A DNA stretch of 64,000 bases from Nonomuraea candida (lineage in GTDB: Bacteria; Actinomycetota; Actinomycetes; Streptosporangiales; Streptosporangiaceae), in the NCBI RefSeq assembly GCF_000725485.1, contig NZ_JOAG01000047.1:1-64000 (forward strand). The letters are read 5' to 3'. The notes under the pieces are model-generated. The model had not been told where the DNA came from, ran no database searches, and saw only the letters and a list, made by a program, of their open reading frames with translations. Within the stretch, counting starts at the first letter, position 1; every line of letters starts with the position of its first letter. Made by a program: the position numbers and the translations under genes. Shown piece after piece: positions 36,128 to 44,859 of this stretch.

Positions 36128-36514
36128 GGCCGGGCACTTCCTCTCCTTTGCCTAGTTCCGACATGGAGATACTACCCATTGTAATCATTAGGTAACTTTT
36201 AGTTCGCACCATGAGCTTCCCCGGGCCTGCTCGGGTTCGCGGCGCGAGCCAGCGATTTGTACGAATTCTGGCGATATGCCAACGAAGCGGCCGTCGCCTG
36301 TTAGATTCGGGAGACATGATCAAGGAGAGGCGCGCCACCGGCCCCGCCACGGGCCGCTGAGGCGTGACGGGGTGCTCCACGGTTCGGGGACCTTCGACGG
36401 GGGTCTGATCCTGTCCCCGCGCGGCCGTCCGGTGCGGCGAGGTGTCAGGAGCCGATCGTGTGCCGTGCGAGCAGCCCCGCGTGCCGATCGACGCCGATCG
36501 ACGATAGGAGCAAT
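36128..36514. other. Divergent promoter region, AT-rich core
   Basis: This 387-bp segment lies between the ligase gene (minus) and the second peptidase (plus). Positions 36155-36200 are unusually AT-rich for this genome (CCCATTGTAATCATTAGGTA) and probably contain the ligase promoter. TGGCGATATGCCA near 36270 is a small inverted repeat. A 14-codon frame at 36316 is not called. Confidence 0.45.
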
Positions 36515-38005
36515 GTGCCGAGAAGAACTCCCCTGCTCGCCACCGCCCTCATGGCCTTGACGACGCTGTTAACCGTCCCGCTGGCGGGGACGGCCGGCGC
36601 GGCGGTGACCGGGCAGGACGTCACGGATGCCGTGGGCAAGCGCGGCATCACCTGGGGGCCGTGCGAGGAGGAACCCACCGTCGAGTGCGGCACGCTGAAG
36701 GTGCCCGTCGACTGGTCCAGGCCCTACGGGCCCACCATCGACCTGGCCGTGGCCCGCCGCAAGGCCACCGACCCGTCCGCGCGGATCGGCTCCCTGCTGA
36801 GCAACCCGGGCGGTCCCGGCAACTCCGGCGTGAACGGCATCCTGCGGCCGTCCGGCTTCAGCGAGGACATCCAGCGGCGCTTCGACATCGTCAGCTTCGA
36901 CCCGCGCGGCGTCGCCCGCAGCGGCTCGGTGACCTGCTCGGCCGCGGTGTACAACCAGATGCCGCACCCGGTCATGACCAGCCAGGCCGACTACCTCAAG
37001 TGGGTCGCGTTCGACGCGAAGCTGCGCACCGACTGCCGCAAGCACACCGGCCCCGTCTACGACCACCTCGACTCGGTCGACGTGGCCCGTGACATGGACG
37101 CCATCCGCGCCGCGCTCGGCGACGACAAGCTGACCTCCTACGGCGTCTCCTACGGCACGCTGGCCCAGCAGATGTACGCCGAGCTGTTCCCCCACCGGAT
37201 CCGCGCCATGGTGCTGGACAGCAACATGGACCACAGCCTGGACGTCAAGACGTTCCAGGTGAGCGAGGCGGCCGCCGTCGAGGACAGCTTCGACGAGTTC
37301 GTCGCCTGGTGCGAGCGCGACAGCGAGTGCGTGCTGCACGGGCGCGACGTCCGGGCGCTGTGGAAGGGGCTGCTGGAGAAGGCGGACCGGGGCGAGCTGT
37401 TCTGGCCGGGCGACGGCCGTCCGGTGAGCGCCCACAACCTGCGGTGGCTCGGCGTGATGCTCAACGAGGGGCCCGCCTGGCGGCTGGAGGCCCAGGTGCT
37501 CAACGCCCTGGACGGCGGGCCGGTGCCGGACGACATGCCCGGCCCTCCCGGCAACTGGCCCGTCAACGGCCAGTTCGCCGAGCTGCCCACCGCGATCCTG
37601 TGCCAGGACTGGAACCTGTCGCTGCGGAGCTACGGCGAGTACGCCGACGTGATGCGCGCCGCCAACGCGGTGGCCCCGGACATGCACTACAACCCGATGC
37701 CGATGGGCGACATGCCGATCTGCCAGGGCCACCCGGTCGGCAACCCCCAGCACCCGCTGCGGTACACGGGCGGCACCCCGCTGCTGGTGACCACCACCAT
37801 GCACGACCCCTCCACCCCGTACGAGTGGTCGGCCAACGTGGCCCGGCAGCTCGGCCCCAAGGCCACGCTGTTCACGTACGAGGGCTGGGGCCACGGGGTC
37901 TACGGCAGGACCGAGTGCACGACGGCCGCCATGGACGGCTATCTGATCTCGCTGACCGTCCCCGCCAAGGGCACCCGCTGCCCGGCGGAGGAGCCGCAGG
38001 GCTAG
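36515..38005 (+). CDS. Secreted alpha/beta-hydrolase, tripeptidyl aminopeptidase family (paralogue)
   Basis: This 496-residue hydrolase is closely similar over its whole length to the one at 32458: LLSNPGGPGNSGVNG, FDPRGVARSGSVTC, YGVSYGTLAQQ (Ser212), DPSTPYEWSANVARQLGPK and EGWGHGVYG. It has a plain Sec signal (LMALTTLLTVPLAGTAGAA) without a lipobox Cys, so it should be released rather than tethered. The GTG at 36515 is chosen because TAGGAG lies five bases upstream and the same arrangement starts the paralogue; the upstream ATG at 36458 would add residues before the signal. A strong stem-loop follows the gene. Confidence 0.88.
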   Translation: MPRRTPLLATALMALTTLLTVPLAGTAGAAVTGQDVTDAVGKRGITWGPCEEEPTVECGTLKVPVDWSRPYGPTIDLAVARRKATDPSARIGSLLSNPGGPGNSGVNGILRPSGFSEDIQRRFDIVSFDPRGVARSGSVTCSAAVYNQMPHPVMTSQADYLKWVAFDAKLRTDCRKHTGPVYDHLDSVDVARDMDAIRAALGDDKLTSYGVSYGTLAQQMYAELFPHRIRAMVLDSNMDHSLDVKTFQVSEAAAVEDSFDEFVAWCERDSECVLHGRDVRALWKGLLEKADRGELFWPGDGRPVSAHNLRWLGVMLNEGPAWRLEAQVLNALDGGPVPDDMPGPPGNWPVNGQFAELPTAILCQDWNLSLRSYGEYADVMRAANAVAPDMHYNPMPMGDMPICQGHPVGNPQHPLRYTGGTPLLVTTTMHDPSTPYEWSANVARQLGPKATLFTYEGWGHGVYGRTECTTAAMDGYLISLTVPAKGTRCPAEEPQG

Positions 38006-38023
38006 GCGGAACAACGAGGTGAA

Positions 38024-38055
38024 GGTGCCGGGCCGGCGCGAACCGGCCCGGCACC
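38024..38055. terminator. Perfect 13-bp stem-loop between convergent genes
   Basis: GGTGCCGGGCCGG at 38024-38036 pairs with CCGGCCCGGCACC at 38043-38055 around CGCGAA. It can serve both the peptidase (plus) and the SDR gene (minus), which converge here. Confidence 0.85.
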
Positions 38056-38117
38056 CGGCAGGAAGCCCGCCTCACGCCGGTCCGTGCGCGCGGCTCGCCA
38101 CGGGAGGGACGGCCGGC

Positions 38118-38858
38118 TCAGTTCTGGGTCGCCGGGCGGATGACGATCTCGCCGATCTCCACGTCACGCGGCTGTTCGACGGCGAAGGCGACGGCGCGGG
38201 CGACGGCTTCCGGCGCGATGGCGTACTGCTCCATGTTGCGGCGGATCTCCTCGCGGACCTCGGGGTTGTCGATGGAGTCCGCGAGTTCCGTGCGCACGTA
38301 GCCCGGCGAGATCGCCGTCGTCCGCAGCACGCCGTCGGTCGACTCCTGCCGCAGCCCTTCCAGGAGGGTGCGCACGGCGTTCTTGGTCGCGGCGTAGACC
38401 GCCATCGTGGGCGTGATCTTCAGGCCGGCGGTCGACAGCGTGGTCACGAGGTGGCCCTGCCCCTGCTCGCGGAAGACCGGCAGCGCGGCGGCGATGCCGT
38501 GCAGCACGCCGCGCAGGTTGACGTCGATCATCGCCGACCAGCCGGCCACGTCGAGGTCGGCCACGGGACCGATCTTGCTGATGCCGGCGTTGCCCACCAG
38601 CACGTCGAGCCGCCCGAACTCGGTCACGGCCAGGCCGACGAGTCGCTGGAGGTCCTCGCGGGCGGTGACGTCCACGGCGCGCGTGACGACGCGCCCACCG
38701 CGGTCGCGGATCTCCCGGGCGATCTCGTCGAGCCGCGCCGTTCGCCGCGCGCCGAGCACGACGGCGGCGCCCCGCTCGGCGAGCAGGCGCGCGGTGGCCT
38801 CCCCGATCCCGCTGCTCGCCCCGGTGATGGCCACGACCTTGCCGCTGATGGCTGACAT
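38118..38858 (-). CDS. Short-chain dehydrogenase/reductase
   Basis: This classical SDR has 246 residues: TGASSGIGEAT (NADP-binding TGxxxGxG), LVGNAGIS (NAG), catalytic Ser in TLSTAG and YAATK with Tyr and Lys, then SPGYVRTEL. The ATG at 38858 follows GGAAG and fits the family start; an in-frame GTG/ATG further out adds five residues only. It is divergent from a TetR gene, with two identical palindromes between them, so its expression is very likely TetR-controlled. The substrate is unknown. Confidence 0.9.
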   Translation of the reverse strand: MSAISGKVVAITGASSGIGEATARLLAERGAAVVLGARRTARLDEIAREIRDRGGRVVTRAVDVTAREDLQRLVGLAVTEFGRLDVLVGNAGISKIGPVADLDVAGWSAMIDVNLRGVLHGIAAALPVFREQGQGHLVTTLSTAGLKITPTMAVYAATKNAVRTLLEGLRQESTDGVLRTTAISPGYVRTELADSIDNPEVREEIRRNMEQYAIAPEAVARAVAFAVEQPRDVEIGEIVIRPATQN

Positions 38859-38876
38859 GAGGACTTCCTTCACGGT

Positions 38877-38928
38877 TAAATGGACACGTGTCCGTTTAGC
38901 TGCTCCCCATCGTACCGGACACGTGTCC
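38877..38928. promoter_or_regulatory. Two identical palindromic operators in SDR/TetR divergent promoter
   Basis: The perfect palindrome GGACACGTGTCC occurs at 38882-38893 and 38917-38928, with centres 35 bp apart. The first is extended by TAAAT on the left and GTTTA on the right. Such paired palindromes between a TetR gene and its target are the standard operator arrangement. Confidence 0.85.
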
Positions 38929-38957
38929 GCTTAGTTGACCCGTCATGCGGAGGACCG

Positions 38958-39509
38958 ATGAACGCACCCCGCCGCCGAGCCGACGCCGCCGAGAACCGCG
39001 CACGGATCCTCCAGGCGGCACGAGAGGTCGTCGCGACCGCGGACGAGGTGAGGCTCAACGAGATCGCGAAACGGGCCGGCGTCGGCCAGGGCACCCTCTA
39101 TCGCCACTTCCCGACCCGGGAGGCCCTGCTCGCCGAGGTCTACCGCAAGGACGTGGACGACCTCGTGGCCGCCGCGCCGGGACTGCTGGCCGAGCACGCG
39201 CCGCTGCCCGCCCTGGCCCGCTGGCTGGACCGGGTGGCCGAGTACGCGAAGGTCAAGCGCGGGGTGTTCGCGGCCGTCGAGGCGGGACTGTCGCGGGACC
39301 TGTCCGCGCGCAGCCTCGGCCCGATCGGCGAGACGCTGTCCACGTTCCTCGACGCGGGCAAGGCCGAGGGCGCCATCCGCCCCGACATCGACGCCCGCGA
39401 CGTCATCCTGCTCATCGGCTACCTGACCCGCCTGGAGCCCGCCGAGTGGGACGCCCGCGCCCACCGCCTCCTGCGCATCGTCCTTGACGGCCTGCGCCCG
39501 CACGCCTGA
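38958..39509 (+). CDS. TetR-family transcriptional regulator
   Basis: This 183-residue regulator has an N-terminal helix-turn-helix: RARILQAAREVVATADEVRL, NEIAKRAGVGQGTLYRHFPT and REALLAEVY. The C-terminal helical domain (LPALARWLDRVAEYAKVKRG) resembles the SbtR/TetR_C type. The ATG at 38958 follows GCGGAGG. It most likely represses itself and the divergent SDR gene through the GGACACGTGTCC sites in the 99-bp gap. The inducer cannot be told. Confidence 0.9.
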   Translation: MNAPRRRADAAENRARILQAAREVVATADEVRLNEIAKRAGVGQGTLYRHFPTREALLAEVYRKDVDDLVAAAPGLLAEHAPLPALARWLDRVAEYAKVKRGVFAAVEAGLSRDLSARSLGPIGETLSTFLDAGKAEGAIRPDIDARDVILLIGYLTRLEPAEWDARAHRLLRIVLDGLRPHA

Positions 39510-39584
39510 GCGGGCTCACCGGCCGCCGGGCCGGGGAGGACGCCGGGCCGGGGAGGACGCCGGTCAGGTGAGCGGAGCACGCGA

Positions 39585-41105
39585 TCAGAGGGCGACCAGG
39601 ATCGCCTTGTGCTTGGTGTAGGCGTCCATCACCTCGGGCCCGCCCTCGCCGCCGATCCCGGACTGCTTGAAGCCGGCGAACGGCATGGGCCCCGTGGTCA
39701 TCTCGTGGTGGGTGTTGACCCAGACCGTTCCCGCGTCGATGCGGTCGGCGACCCGGTGCGCGGTGTTGAGGTCCTTCGTCCACACCGAGGCCGCCAGGCC
39801 GTACTCGGTCTGGTTGGCCTTGACGATCGCGTCGTCGGCGTCGGTGAAGCCCATCAGCGCGCCGACCGGCCCGAAGATCTCCTCCCGCACCACCCGCATG
39901 TCCGGGGTGACCTCGTCCAGGAGGGTCGGGGCCACGAAGTAGCCCCGGTCGCCGCACCGCGTGCCGCCGGTGCGGGTGCGCGCCCCGTCCTGGGCGGCGA
40001 CGTCGAAATAGTCCATCACGCGCTCGAAGTGCGTGCGGGTGGCGAGCGGCCCCATCATGGTCGCCGGGTCGAAGGGGTCCCCGACCGTGAACGCGGCCAT
40101 GGCCGCCGTCAGCCGCTCGGTGAACTCCTCGCGGACGCTCTCCTGGACGAGGATGCGGGTGCCGGCGGTGCACGCCTGCCCGCTGCCGCCCAGGAGGGCG
40201 ACGGCGACGCCGTGCGCCGTGGCCTCCAGGTCGGCGTCGGCGAAGACGACGACGGGCGACTTGCCGCCCAGCTCCAGGGTGAGCCGTTTGAGGTCGGCGC
40301 TGGCCACCTCGTGGACGTGCCTGCCGACCCGGGTGGAGCCGGTGAATGCGATCTTGGCGACTCCGGGGTGGCGGACCAGCGCCTCGCCGGCCACGCTTCC
40401 GGTGCCGGTGACCACGTTCACCACGCCGGCGGGCAGGTCGGTCTGCTCGTCCAGCAGCTCCGCGAAGCGGAGCGTGGTCAGCGAGGCCCACTCCGGCGGC
40501 TTGAGCACCGCGGTGTTGCCGGCCGCGAGCGCGGGGGCGAGCTTGAGAGCGAGCTGCGGCATGGGGCCGTTCCAGCCCCAGATGCAGCCGACGACGCCGA
40601 GCGGCGCCTTGCGGGTGTAGCCGAGCCGGTCGGACGTCAGCGGGACGGTGTGCCCGTTGAGCTTGGTGGGCCAGCCGGCGAAGTGCCGGTAGATCTGAGC
40701 GACGGCGCCCATCATGTGCCGCGTCATCCGGTTGGGCATGCCCATGGTGCGGGACTCGATGTCGGCCAGCTCTTCGCCGTGCTCCTCGAAGACGCCGGCG
40801 ATCTGGGTGAGGATCCGGCCGCGGCGGTCGGGGGCGATGCCCGACCAGGACGGGTCGGCGAACGCCCGCCGCGCCGCCCGGACGGCCGCGTCGACGTCCT
40901 CGGCGGTGCCGCGCTGGATGCTCGCGAGCTCCTCCTCGGTGGTCGGATCGACGTTCGGCAACGTCTCCCCGGAAGAGCCGGGCACCCGGCGGCCGCCGAT
41001 CCACATGAGGCGCTCACCCGGGCGGACGAACTCGGGGACGGCGCGCCGGGCTTCGTGGGCGATCCGCGGGGCGGCGCTGGCGGATGTCTGGGCGTTCGTG
41101 GCCAT
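39585..41105 (-). CDS. NAD(P)-dependent aldehyde dehydrogenase
   Basis: This 506-residue ALDH superfamily enzyme has all key parts: GWNGPMPQLALKLAPALAAG, FTGSTRVGR (cofactor loop), LELGGKSPVVV with the general-base Glu, GSGQACTAGTR with the catalytic Cys, EEIFGPV, and PFAGFKQSGIGGEGG near the C-terminus. The ATG at 41105 (MATNAQTSASA) is chosen over an upstream start at 41183 because family homology begins shortly after it and AAGGAA precedes it. The 170-bp gap to the LAL regulator on the other side suggests possible co-control. Substrate unknown; betaine- or phenylacetaldehyde-type enzymes look similar. Confidence 0.92.
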   Translation of the reverse strand: MATNAQTSASAAPRIAHEARRAVPEFVRPGERLMWIGGRRVPGSSGETLPNVDPTTEEELASIQRGTAEDVDAAVRAARRAFADPSWSGIAPDRRGRILTQIAGVFEEHGEELADIESRTMGMPNRMTRHMMGAVAQIYRHFAGWPTKLNGHTVPLTSDRLGYTRKAPLGVVGCIWGWNGPMPQLALKLAPALAAGNTAVLKPPEWASLTTLRFAELLDEQTDLPAGVVNVVTGTGSVAGEALVRHPGVAKIAFTGSTRVGRHVHEVASADLKRLTLELGGKSPVVVFADADLEATAHGVAVALLGGSGQACTAGTRILVQESVREEFTERLTAAMAAFTVGDPFDPATMMGPLATRTHFERVMDYFDVAAQDGARTRTGGTRCGDRGYFVAPTLLDEVTPDMRVVREEIFGPVGALMGFTDADDAIVKANQTEYGLAASVWTKDLNTAHRVADRIDAGTVWVNTHHEMTTGPMPFAGFKQSGIGGEGGPEVMDAYTKHKAILVAL

Positions 41106-41275
41106 GGCACCGATTCCTTCGTCTGGGGGCGCCGGGCAAAGGTTCGCCCGGTGGTCTTCACTTTCCTCCGGCCCTGGCCACACCCGCGTCGGCGGTGATC
41201 GCCTAAGTGCGGGTACGGTGCCGCACGGACGTCCCTACGTATGACGGCGTGCCATGACGCATTACGCTGCCTGGG

Positions 41276-44011
41276 GTGAGGGGTCGGCGGACTGAGCGCG
41301 AGGCGGTTGAGCGGCTGGTCGCGGGGGCGCGAAACGCCCGCAGCGGCGTCCTGGTCGTGCGCGGCGAGGCCGGCATCGGCAAGACGGCGTTGCTGGCCCA
41401 CGCCCGCGAGGCCGCGTCCGAGTTCAGGACGCTGCACGCGACGGGAGTCGAGGCGGAGATCGAGTTCGCGTACGCGGGGCTGCACCAGCTGTGCGCCCCG
41501 CTCCTCGACCGTCTCGACACGCTGCCCGAGCCGCAGCAGATCGCCCTCGGAGTGGCGCTGGGGCACCGCACCGGCGACCGGCCCGACCCGTTCCTCGTGG
41601 GCCTGGCCACGCTCAGCCTGCTGGCCGAGGCTTCGGCGGAGCGACCGCTGCTGTGCCTGGTGGACGACGCGCAGTGGCTCGACATGGTCTCCCTGCAGAC
41701 GCTGGCCTTCGTGGCGCGGCGGTTGCACGCAGAGCCGCTGGCGCTGCTGTTCGGCCTGCGCGACCCCGCGCCCGGCACTGACGCCGGGCGGCTGCTCGCC
41801 GGCCTGCCCGAGCTACGCCTGCCGGGCCTGGCCGACGACGACGCCCGGGCCCTGCTGACCTCGGCGGTCCACGAGCCACTCGACGACGGTGTGCGCGACG
41901 GCATCCTCGCCGAGGCCCGGGGGAACCCGCTGGCGCTGCTGGAGCTGGGCCGGTACACCGGGGCCACGGAGCTCGCCGGCGGGTTCGGCCTGCCGGGCGC
42001 CCTGAACGTCCCGGACGGGATCCAGGAGAGCTTCCGGCGCCGTACCGCCGCCCTGCCGGCGGCGACCCGGCTGTTACTCGTGGTGGCGGCGGCGGAACCG
42101 GTCGGCGACACCGCGCTGCTGCTGCGTGCCGCCGACCACCTCGGCCTCGGGCCGCAGGACGCCGAGCCGGCGCAGGCCGCGGGGCTGCTGGCGATCGACT
42201 CCCGGGTGCGGTTCACGCACCCGCTGGCGCGCTCGGCGGTCTACCGGGCGGCCACGCCGGCCGACCGCCGCCGCGCGCACGGCGCGATCGCGGCCGTGAC
42301 CGACGCGCGGGCCGACCCCGACCGCCGCACCTGGCATCGGTCGCGGTCGGTGCTCGGCACCGACGACGCGATCGCGGCGGAGCTGCAGCTCTCCGCCGAC
42401 CGGGCACGGGCACGGGGCGGGCATGCCGCGGCGGCCGCGTTCCTGGAGCGCTCGGCGGAGCTGACCTCCGAGCCCGGCCTCCGGGCCCGCCGCATGCTGG
42501 ACGCCGCCCGCGCCAAGCACCAGGCGGGCGCGTCCGACGCCGCCCTGCACCTGCTCGCCGCCGCCACGGCCGGACCGCTGGACGCGCTCCACCACGCCCG
42601 GGCGGAGCTCCTGCGCACACAGCTGGTGTTCGACACGACCCGCGGCAGCGACGTGCCCGGGATGCTGCTCGACGCGGCCAAGCTGCTCGGCCCGCTGGAC
42701 GCCGCGCTGTCCCGGGAGACCTACCTGCACGCGCTCAAAGCGGCGATGCTCGCCGGCCCCCTCGCCCGCGGCCACGGGGTCGCCGAAGTGGCCGAGGCCG
42801 CCGGGGCCGCGCCCGCGCCACCCACGCCGCCGAGACCTCCGGATCTGCTGCTCGACGGCCTGGTGACCCATTTCCTGCGGGGTTACGCCGAGAGCGTGCC
42901 CACGCTGCGCCGGGCGGTGGAGTCCTTCGCGGCCCGGGCGCCGGCCGCCGAAGACGCCGAGCTACGGTGGGAGTGGCTGGCCGGCCACACGGCGATGGGG
43001 CTGTGGGACGACCGCGCGGCCCACGCCCTCGCCGACCGCTACGTGCGGCTCGCCCGGGAGACCGGCGCCCTGATGACGCTTCCGTTCGCGCTCAACCTCT
43101 CCGCGGCGGTGCTGACCCACACCGGCGAGCTCGCCCGCGTGGCCGACCTCGTCGACGAGAGCGACGCGATCGCCCGGGCGACCGGAGCCGCGCCCATACC
43201 CCACGGCAGGCTGCTGCTCGCGGCCTGGCGCGGGCACCGGGACGAGGCCGCCACGCTGCACCGCATGAGCGTGGACGACGCCACCCGGCGCGGCGAGGGC
43301 ACCGCGCTCACGATCGCCGACTACGCGCTGGCCGTGCTGAGCAACGGGCTGGGCCGTTACGACGCCGCCCTCGCCGCCGCGGAACGCGTCCGGGAGTCCG
43401 CCGAGATGGTGCACGCCGGCATGGCCTTGCCGGAGGTGGTGGAAGCCGCGGTCCGCGCCGGCCGGCCCGCGCCCGCGGCTGCGGCGCTGGAGCGGCTCGA
43501 CGCGCAGGCACGCGCCACCGGCGCCCCGTGGGCGCTCGGGCTGGCGGCGCGATCACGAGCGCTGATCAGCGCCGGCCAGGAGGCGGAGGAGCTGTACCGC
43601 GAGGCGATCGAGCGGCTCGCCGGCGGCCGGACGGTGTCCCACCTCGCCCGCGCCCACCTCGTCTACGGCGAGTGGCTGCGCCGCGAGGGCCGCCGCCAGG
43701 ACGCGCGCGAACAGCTCGGCACCGCCCACACGCTGCTCTCCGACATCGGCGCGGACGGCTTCGCCTCCCGTGCCGCCGGTGAGCTGCGCGCCATGGGCGA
43801 GCACCCCCGCAAGCGGTCCGCCCAGCCCTTCGACGCGCTCACCCCCCAGGAGCTGCGCATCGCCAGGCTGGTGGCCTCGGGCGCGACCTCCAAGGAGGTC
43901 GCCGCGCAGCTCTTCCTCAGCTCGCGCACCATCGACGCTCACCTGCGCAACATCTTCCGCAAGCTGAACATCACCTCGCGCCGCCAGCTCGGGGACATGC
44001 GCCTGGTGTAG
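41276..44011 (+). CDS. LAL-type LuxR regulator with AAA/STAND ATPase domain
   Basis: This 911-residue large ATP-binding LuxR regulator has Walker A VRGEAGIGKTALLAH (about residues 28-42), Walker B LLCLVDDAQWLD, a long TPR-like helical middle, and C-terminal HTH LTPQELRIARLVASGATSKE, VAAQLFLSSRTIDAHLRNIF, RKLNITSRRQL. The GTG at 41276 gives a normal family start but has no evident Shine-Dalgarno site. It is divergent from the aldehyde dehydrogenase gene and lies upstream of the molybdenum oxidase operon on the same strand, so either could be its target (inference). Confidence 0.9.
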   Translation: MRGRRTEREAVERLVAGARNARSGVLVVRGEAGIGKTALLAHAREAASEFRTLHATGVEAEIEFAYAGLHQLCAPLLDRLDTLPEPQQIALGVALGHRTGDRPDPFLVGLATLSLLAEASAERPLLCLVDDAQWLDMVSLQTLAFVARRLHAEPLALLFGLRDPAPGTDAGRLLAGLPELRLPGLADDDARALLTSAVHEPLDDGVRDGILAEARGNPLALLELGRYTGATELAGGFGLPGALNVPDGIQESFRRRTAALPAATRLLLVVAAAEPVGDTALLLRAADHLGLGPQDAEPAQAAGLLAIDSRVRFTHPLARSAVYRAATPADRRRAHGAIAAVTDARADPDRRTWHRSRSVLGTDDAIAAELQLSADRARARGGHAAAAAFLERSAELTSEPGLRARRMLDAARAKHQAGASDAALHLLAAATAGPLDALHHARAELLRTQLVFDTTRGSDVPGMLLDAAKLLGPLDAALSRETYLHALKAAMLAGPLARGHGVAEVAEAAGAAPAPPTPPRPPDLLLDGLVTHFLRGYAESVPTLRRAVESFAARAPAAEDAELRWEWLAGHTAMGLWDDRAAHALADRYVRLARETGALMTLPFALNLSAAVLTHTGELARVADLVDESDAIARATGAAPIPHGRLLLAAWRGHRDEAATLHRMSVDDATRRGEGTALTIADYALAVLSNGLGRYDAALAAAERVRESAEMVHAGMALPEVVEAAVRAGRPAPAAAALERLDAQARATGAPWALGLAARSRALISAGQEAEELYREAIERLAGGRTVSHLARAHLVYGEWLRREGRRQDAREQLGTAHTLLSDIGADGFASRAAGELRAMGEHPRKRSAQPFDALTPQELRIARLVASGATSKEVAAQLFLSSRTIDAHLRNIFRKLNITSRRQLGDMRLV

Positions 44012-44205
44012 GCGCCGGTCACGACGGTGTGCCCGTAGTACCGGGAAACCTAGGCGACGCCCCTAGGCGGTGTTCGCCGATGTGCCTGCGGTGCCGGGGC
44101 GGCGAGCATGAACGCGTGTCCCGGGAGTGGCCGTGCCCGGCGCGAAGGCCGCCCGTCACGTCCTGGGCGGAGTCCAGGCCGAACCAGAGAGAGGCACACG
44201 TTTCC

Positions 44206-44859
44206 ATGCCAGATGACGTTGGAAGCAGGGAGTCCGCCGGCCGCGCGGCCGGCGGACCGAGCAGGCGGCAGGTGCTCGGGCGCGGCGCGCTGCTCGGCGC
44301 GGCGACGGTCGGCGCGGGGGTGGCCGCCCAGGCCGAGGCCGCGCGTGCCGCGACCGCGCCGCCCGTCAGGGAAGAGACGCTGGCCGCCGAACCGGTGGAG
44401 ATCAGCCTGCGGGTGAACGGGCGGGAGCGCACGCTGTCGGTGGAGCCCAGGACGACGCTGCTGGACGCGCTGCGCGAGCGGCTGGGACTGACGGGCACGA
44501 AGAAGGGCTGCGACCAGGGGGCGTGCGGAGCGTGCACGGTGCTGGTCGACGGGCGGCGCGTCAATTCCTGCCTCACGCTGGCGGTCATGCGGCGCGACGC
44601 CGAGATCACCACGATCGAGGGGCTGGCCAAGGGCGACGAGCTGCATCCGGTGCAGCGGGCGTTCCTCGAATGCGACGCGTTCCAGTGCGGATACTGCACG
44701 TCCGGGCAGATCATGAGCGCCGCCGCGCTGATCGAGGAGGGCCACGCCGGCTCCCCCGGAGAGGTGCGGGAGTGGATGAGCGGCAACATCTGCCGCTGCG
44801 GCGCGTACCCGAACATCGTCGCGGCGGTGCGGCAGGCGGCCGGCGGAGGCGCGCGATGA
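44206..44859 (+). CDS. [2Fe-2S] subunit of Tat-exported aldehyde oxidase (PaoA/YagT-like)
   Basis: This 217-residue electron-transfer subunit carries a twin-arginine signal, SRRQVLGRGALLGAATVGAG, so the assembled complex is exported by Tat. Two iron-sulfur domains follow: the plant-ferredoxin type (GCDQGACGACTVLVDG, NSC) and the helical type (CGYCTSGQIMS, GNICRCGAYPNI). The ATG at 44206 is chosen because it puts the signal at the N-terminus and GAGAGG lies upstream. Its stop overlaps the FAD-subunit start (ATGA). The three genes together match periplasmic aldehyde oxidases that detoxify aromatic aldehydes. A dedicated XdhC/PaoD-like chaperone gene is not seen in the window. Confidence 0.9.
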   Translation: MPDDVGSRESAGRAAGGPSRRQVLGRGALLGAATVGAGVAAQAEAARAATAPPVREETLAAEPVEISLRVNGRERTLSVEPRTTLLDALRERLGLTGTKKGCDQGACGACTVLVDGRRVNSCLTLAVMRRDAEITTIEGLAKGDELHPVQRAFLECDAFQCGYCTSGQIMSAAALIEEGHAGSPGEVREWMSGNICRCGAYPNIVAAVRQAAGGGAR

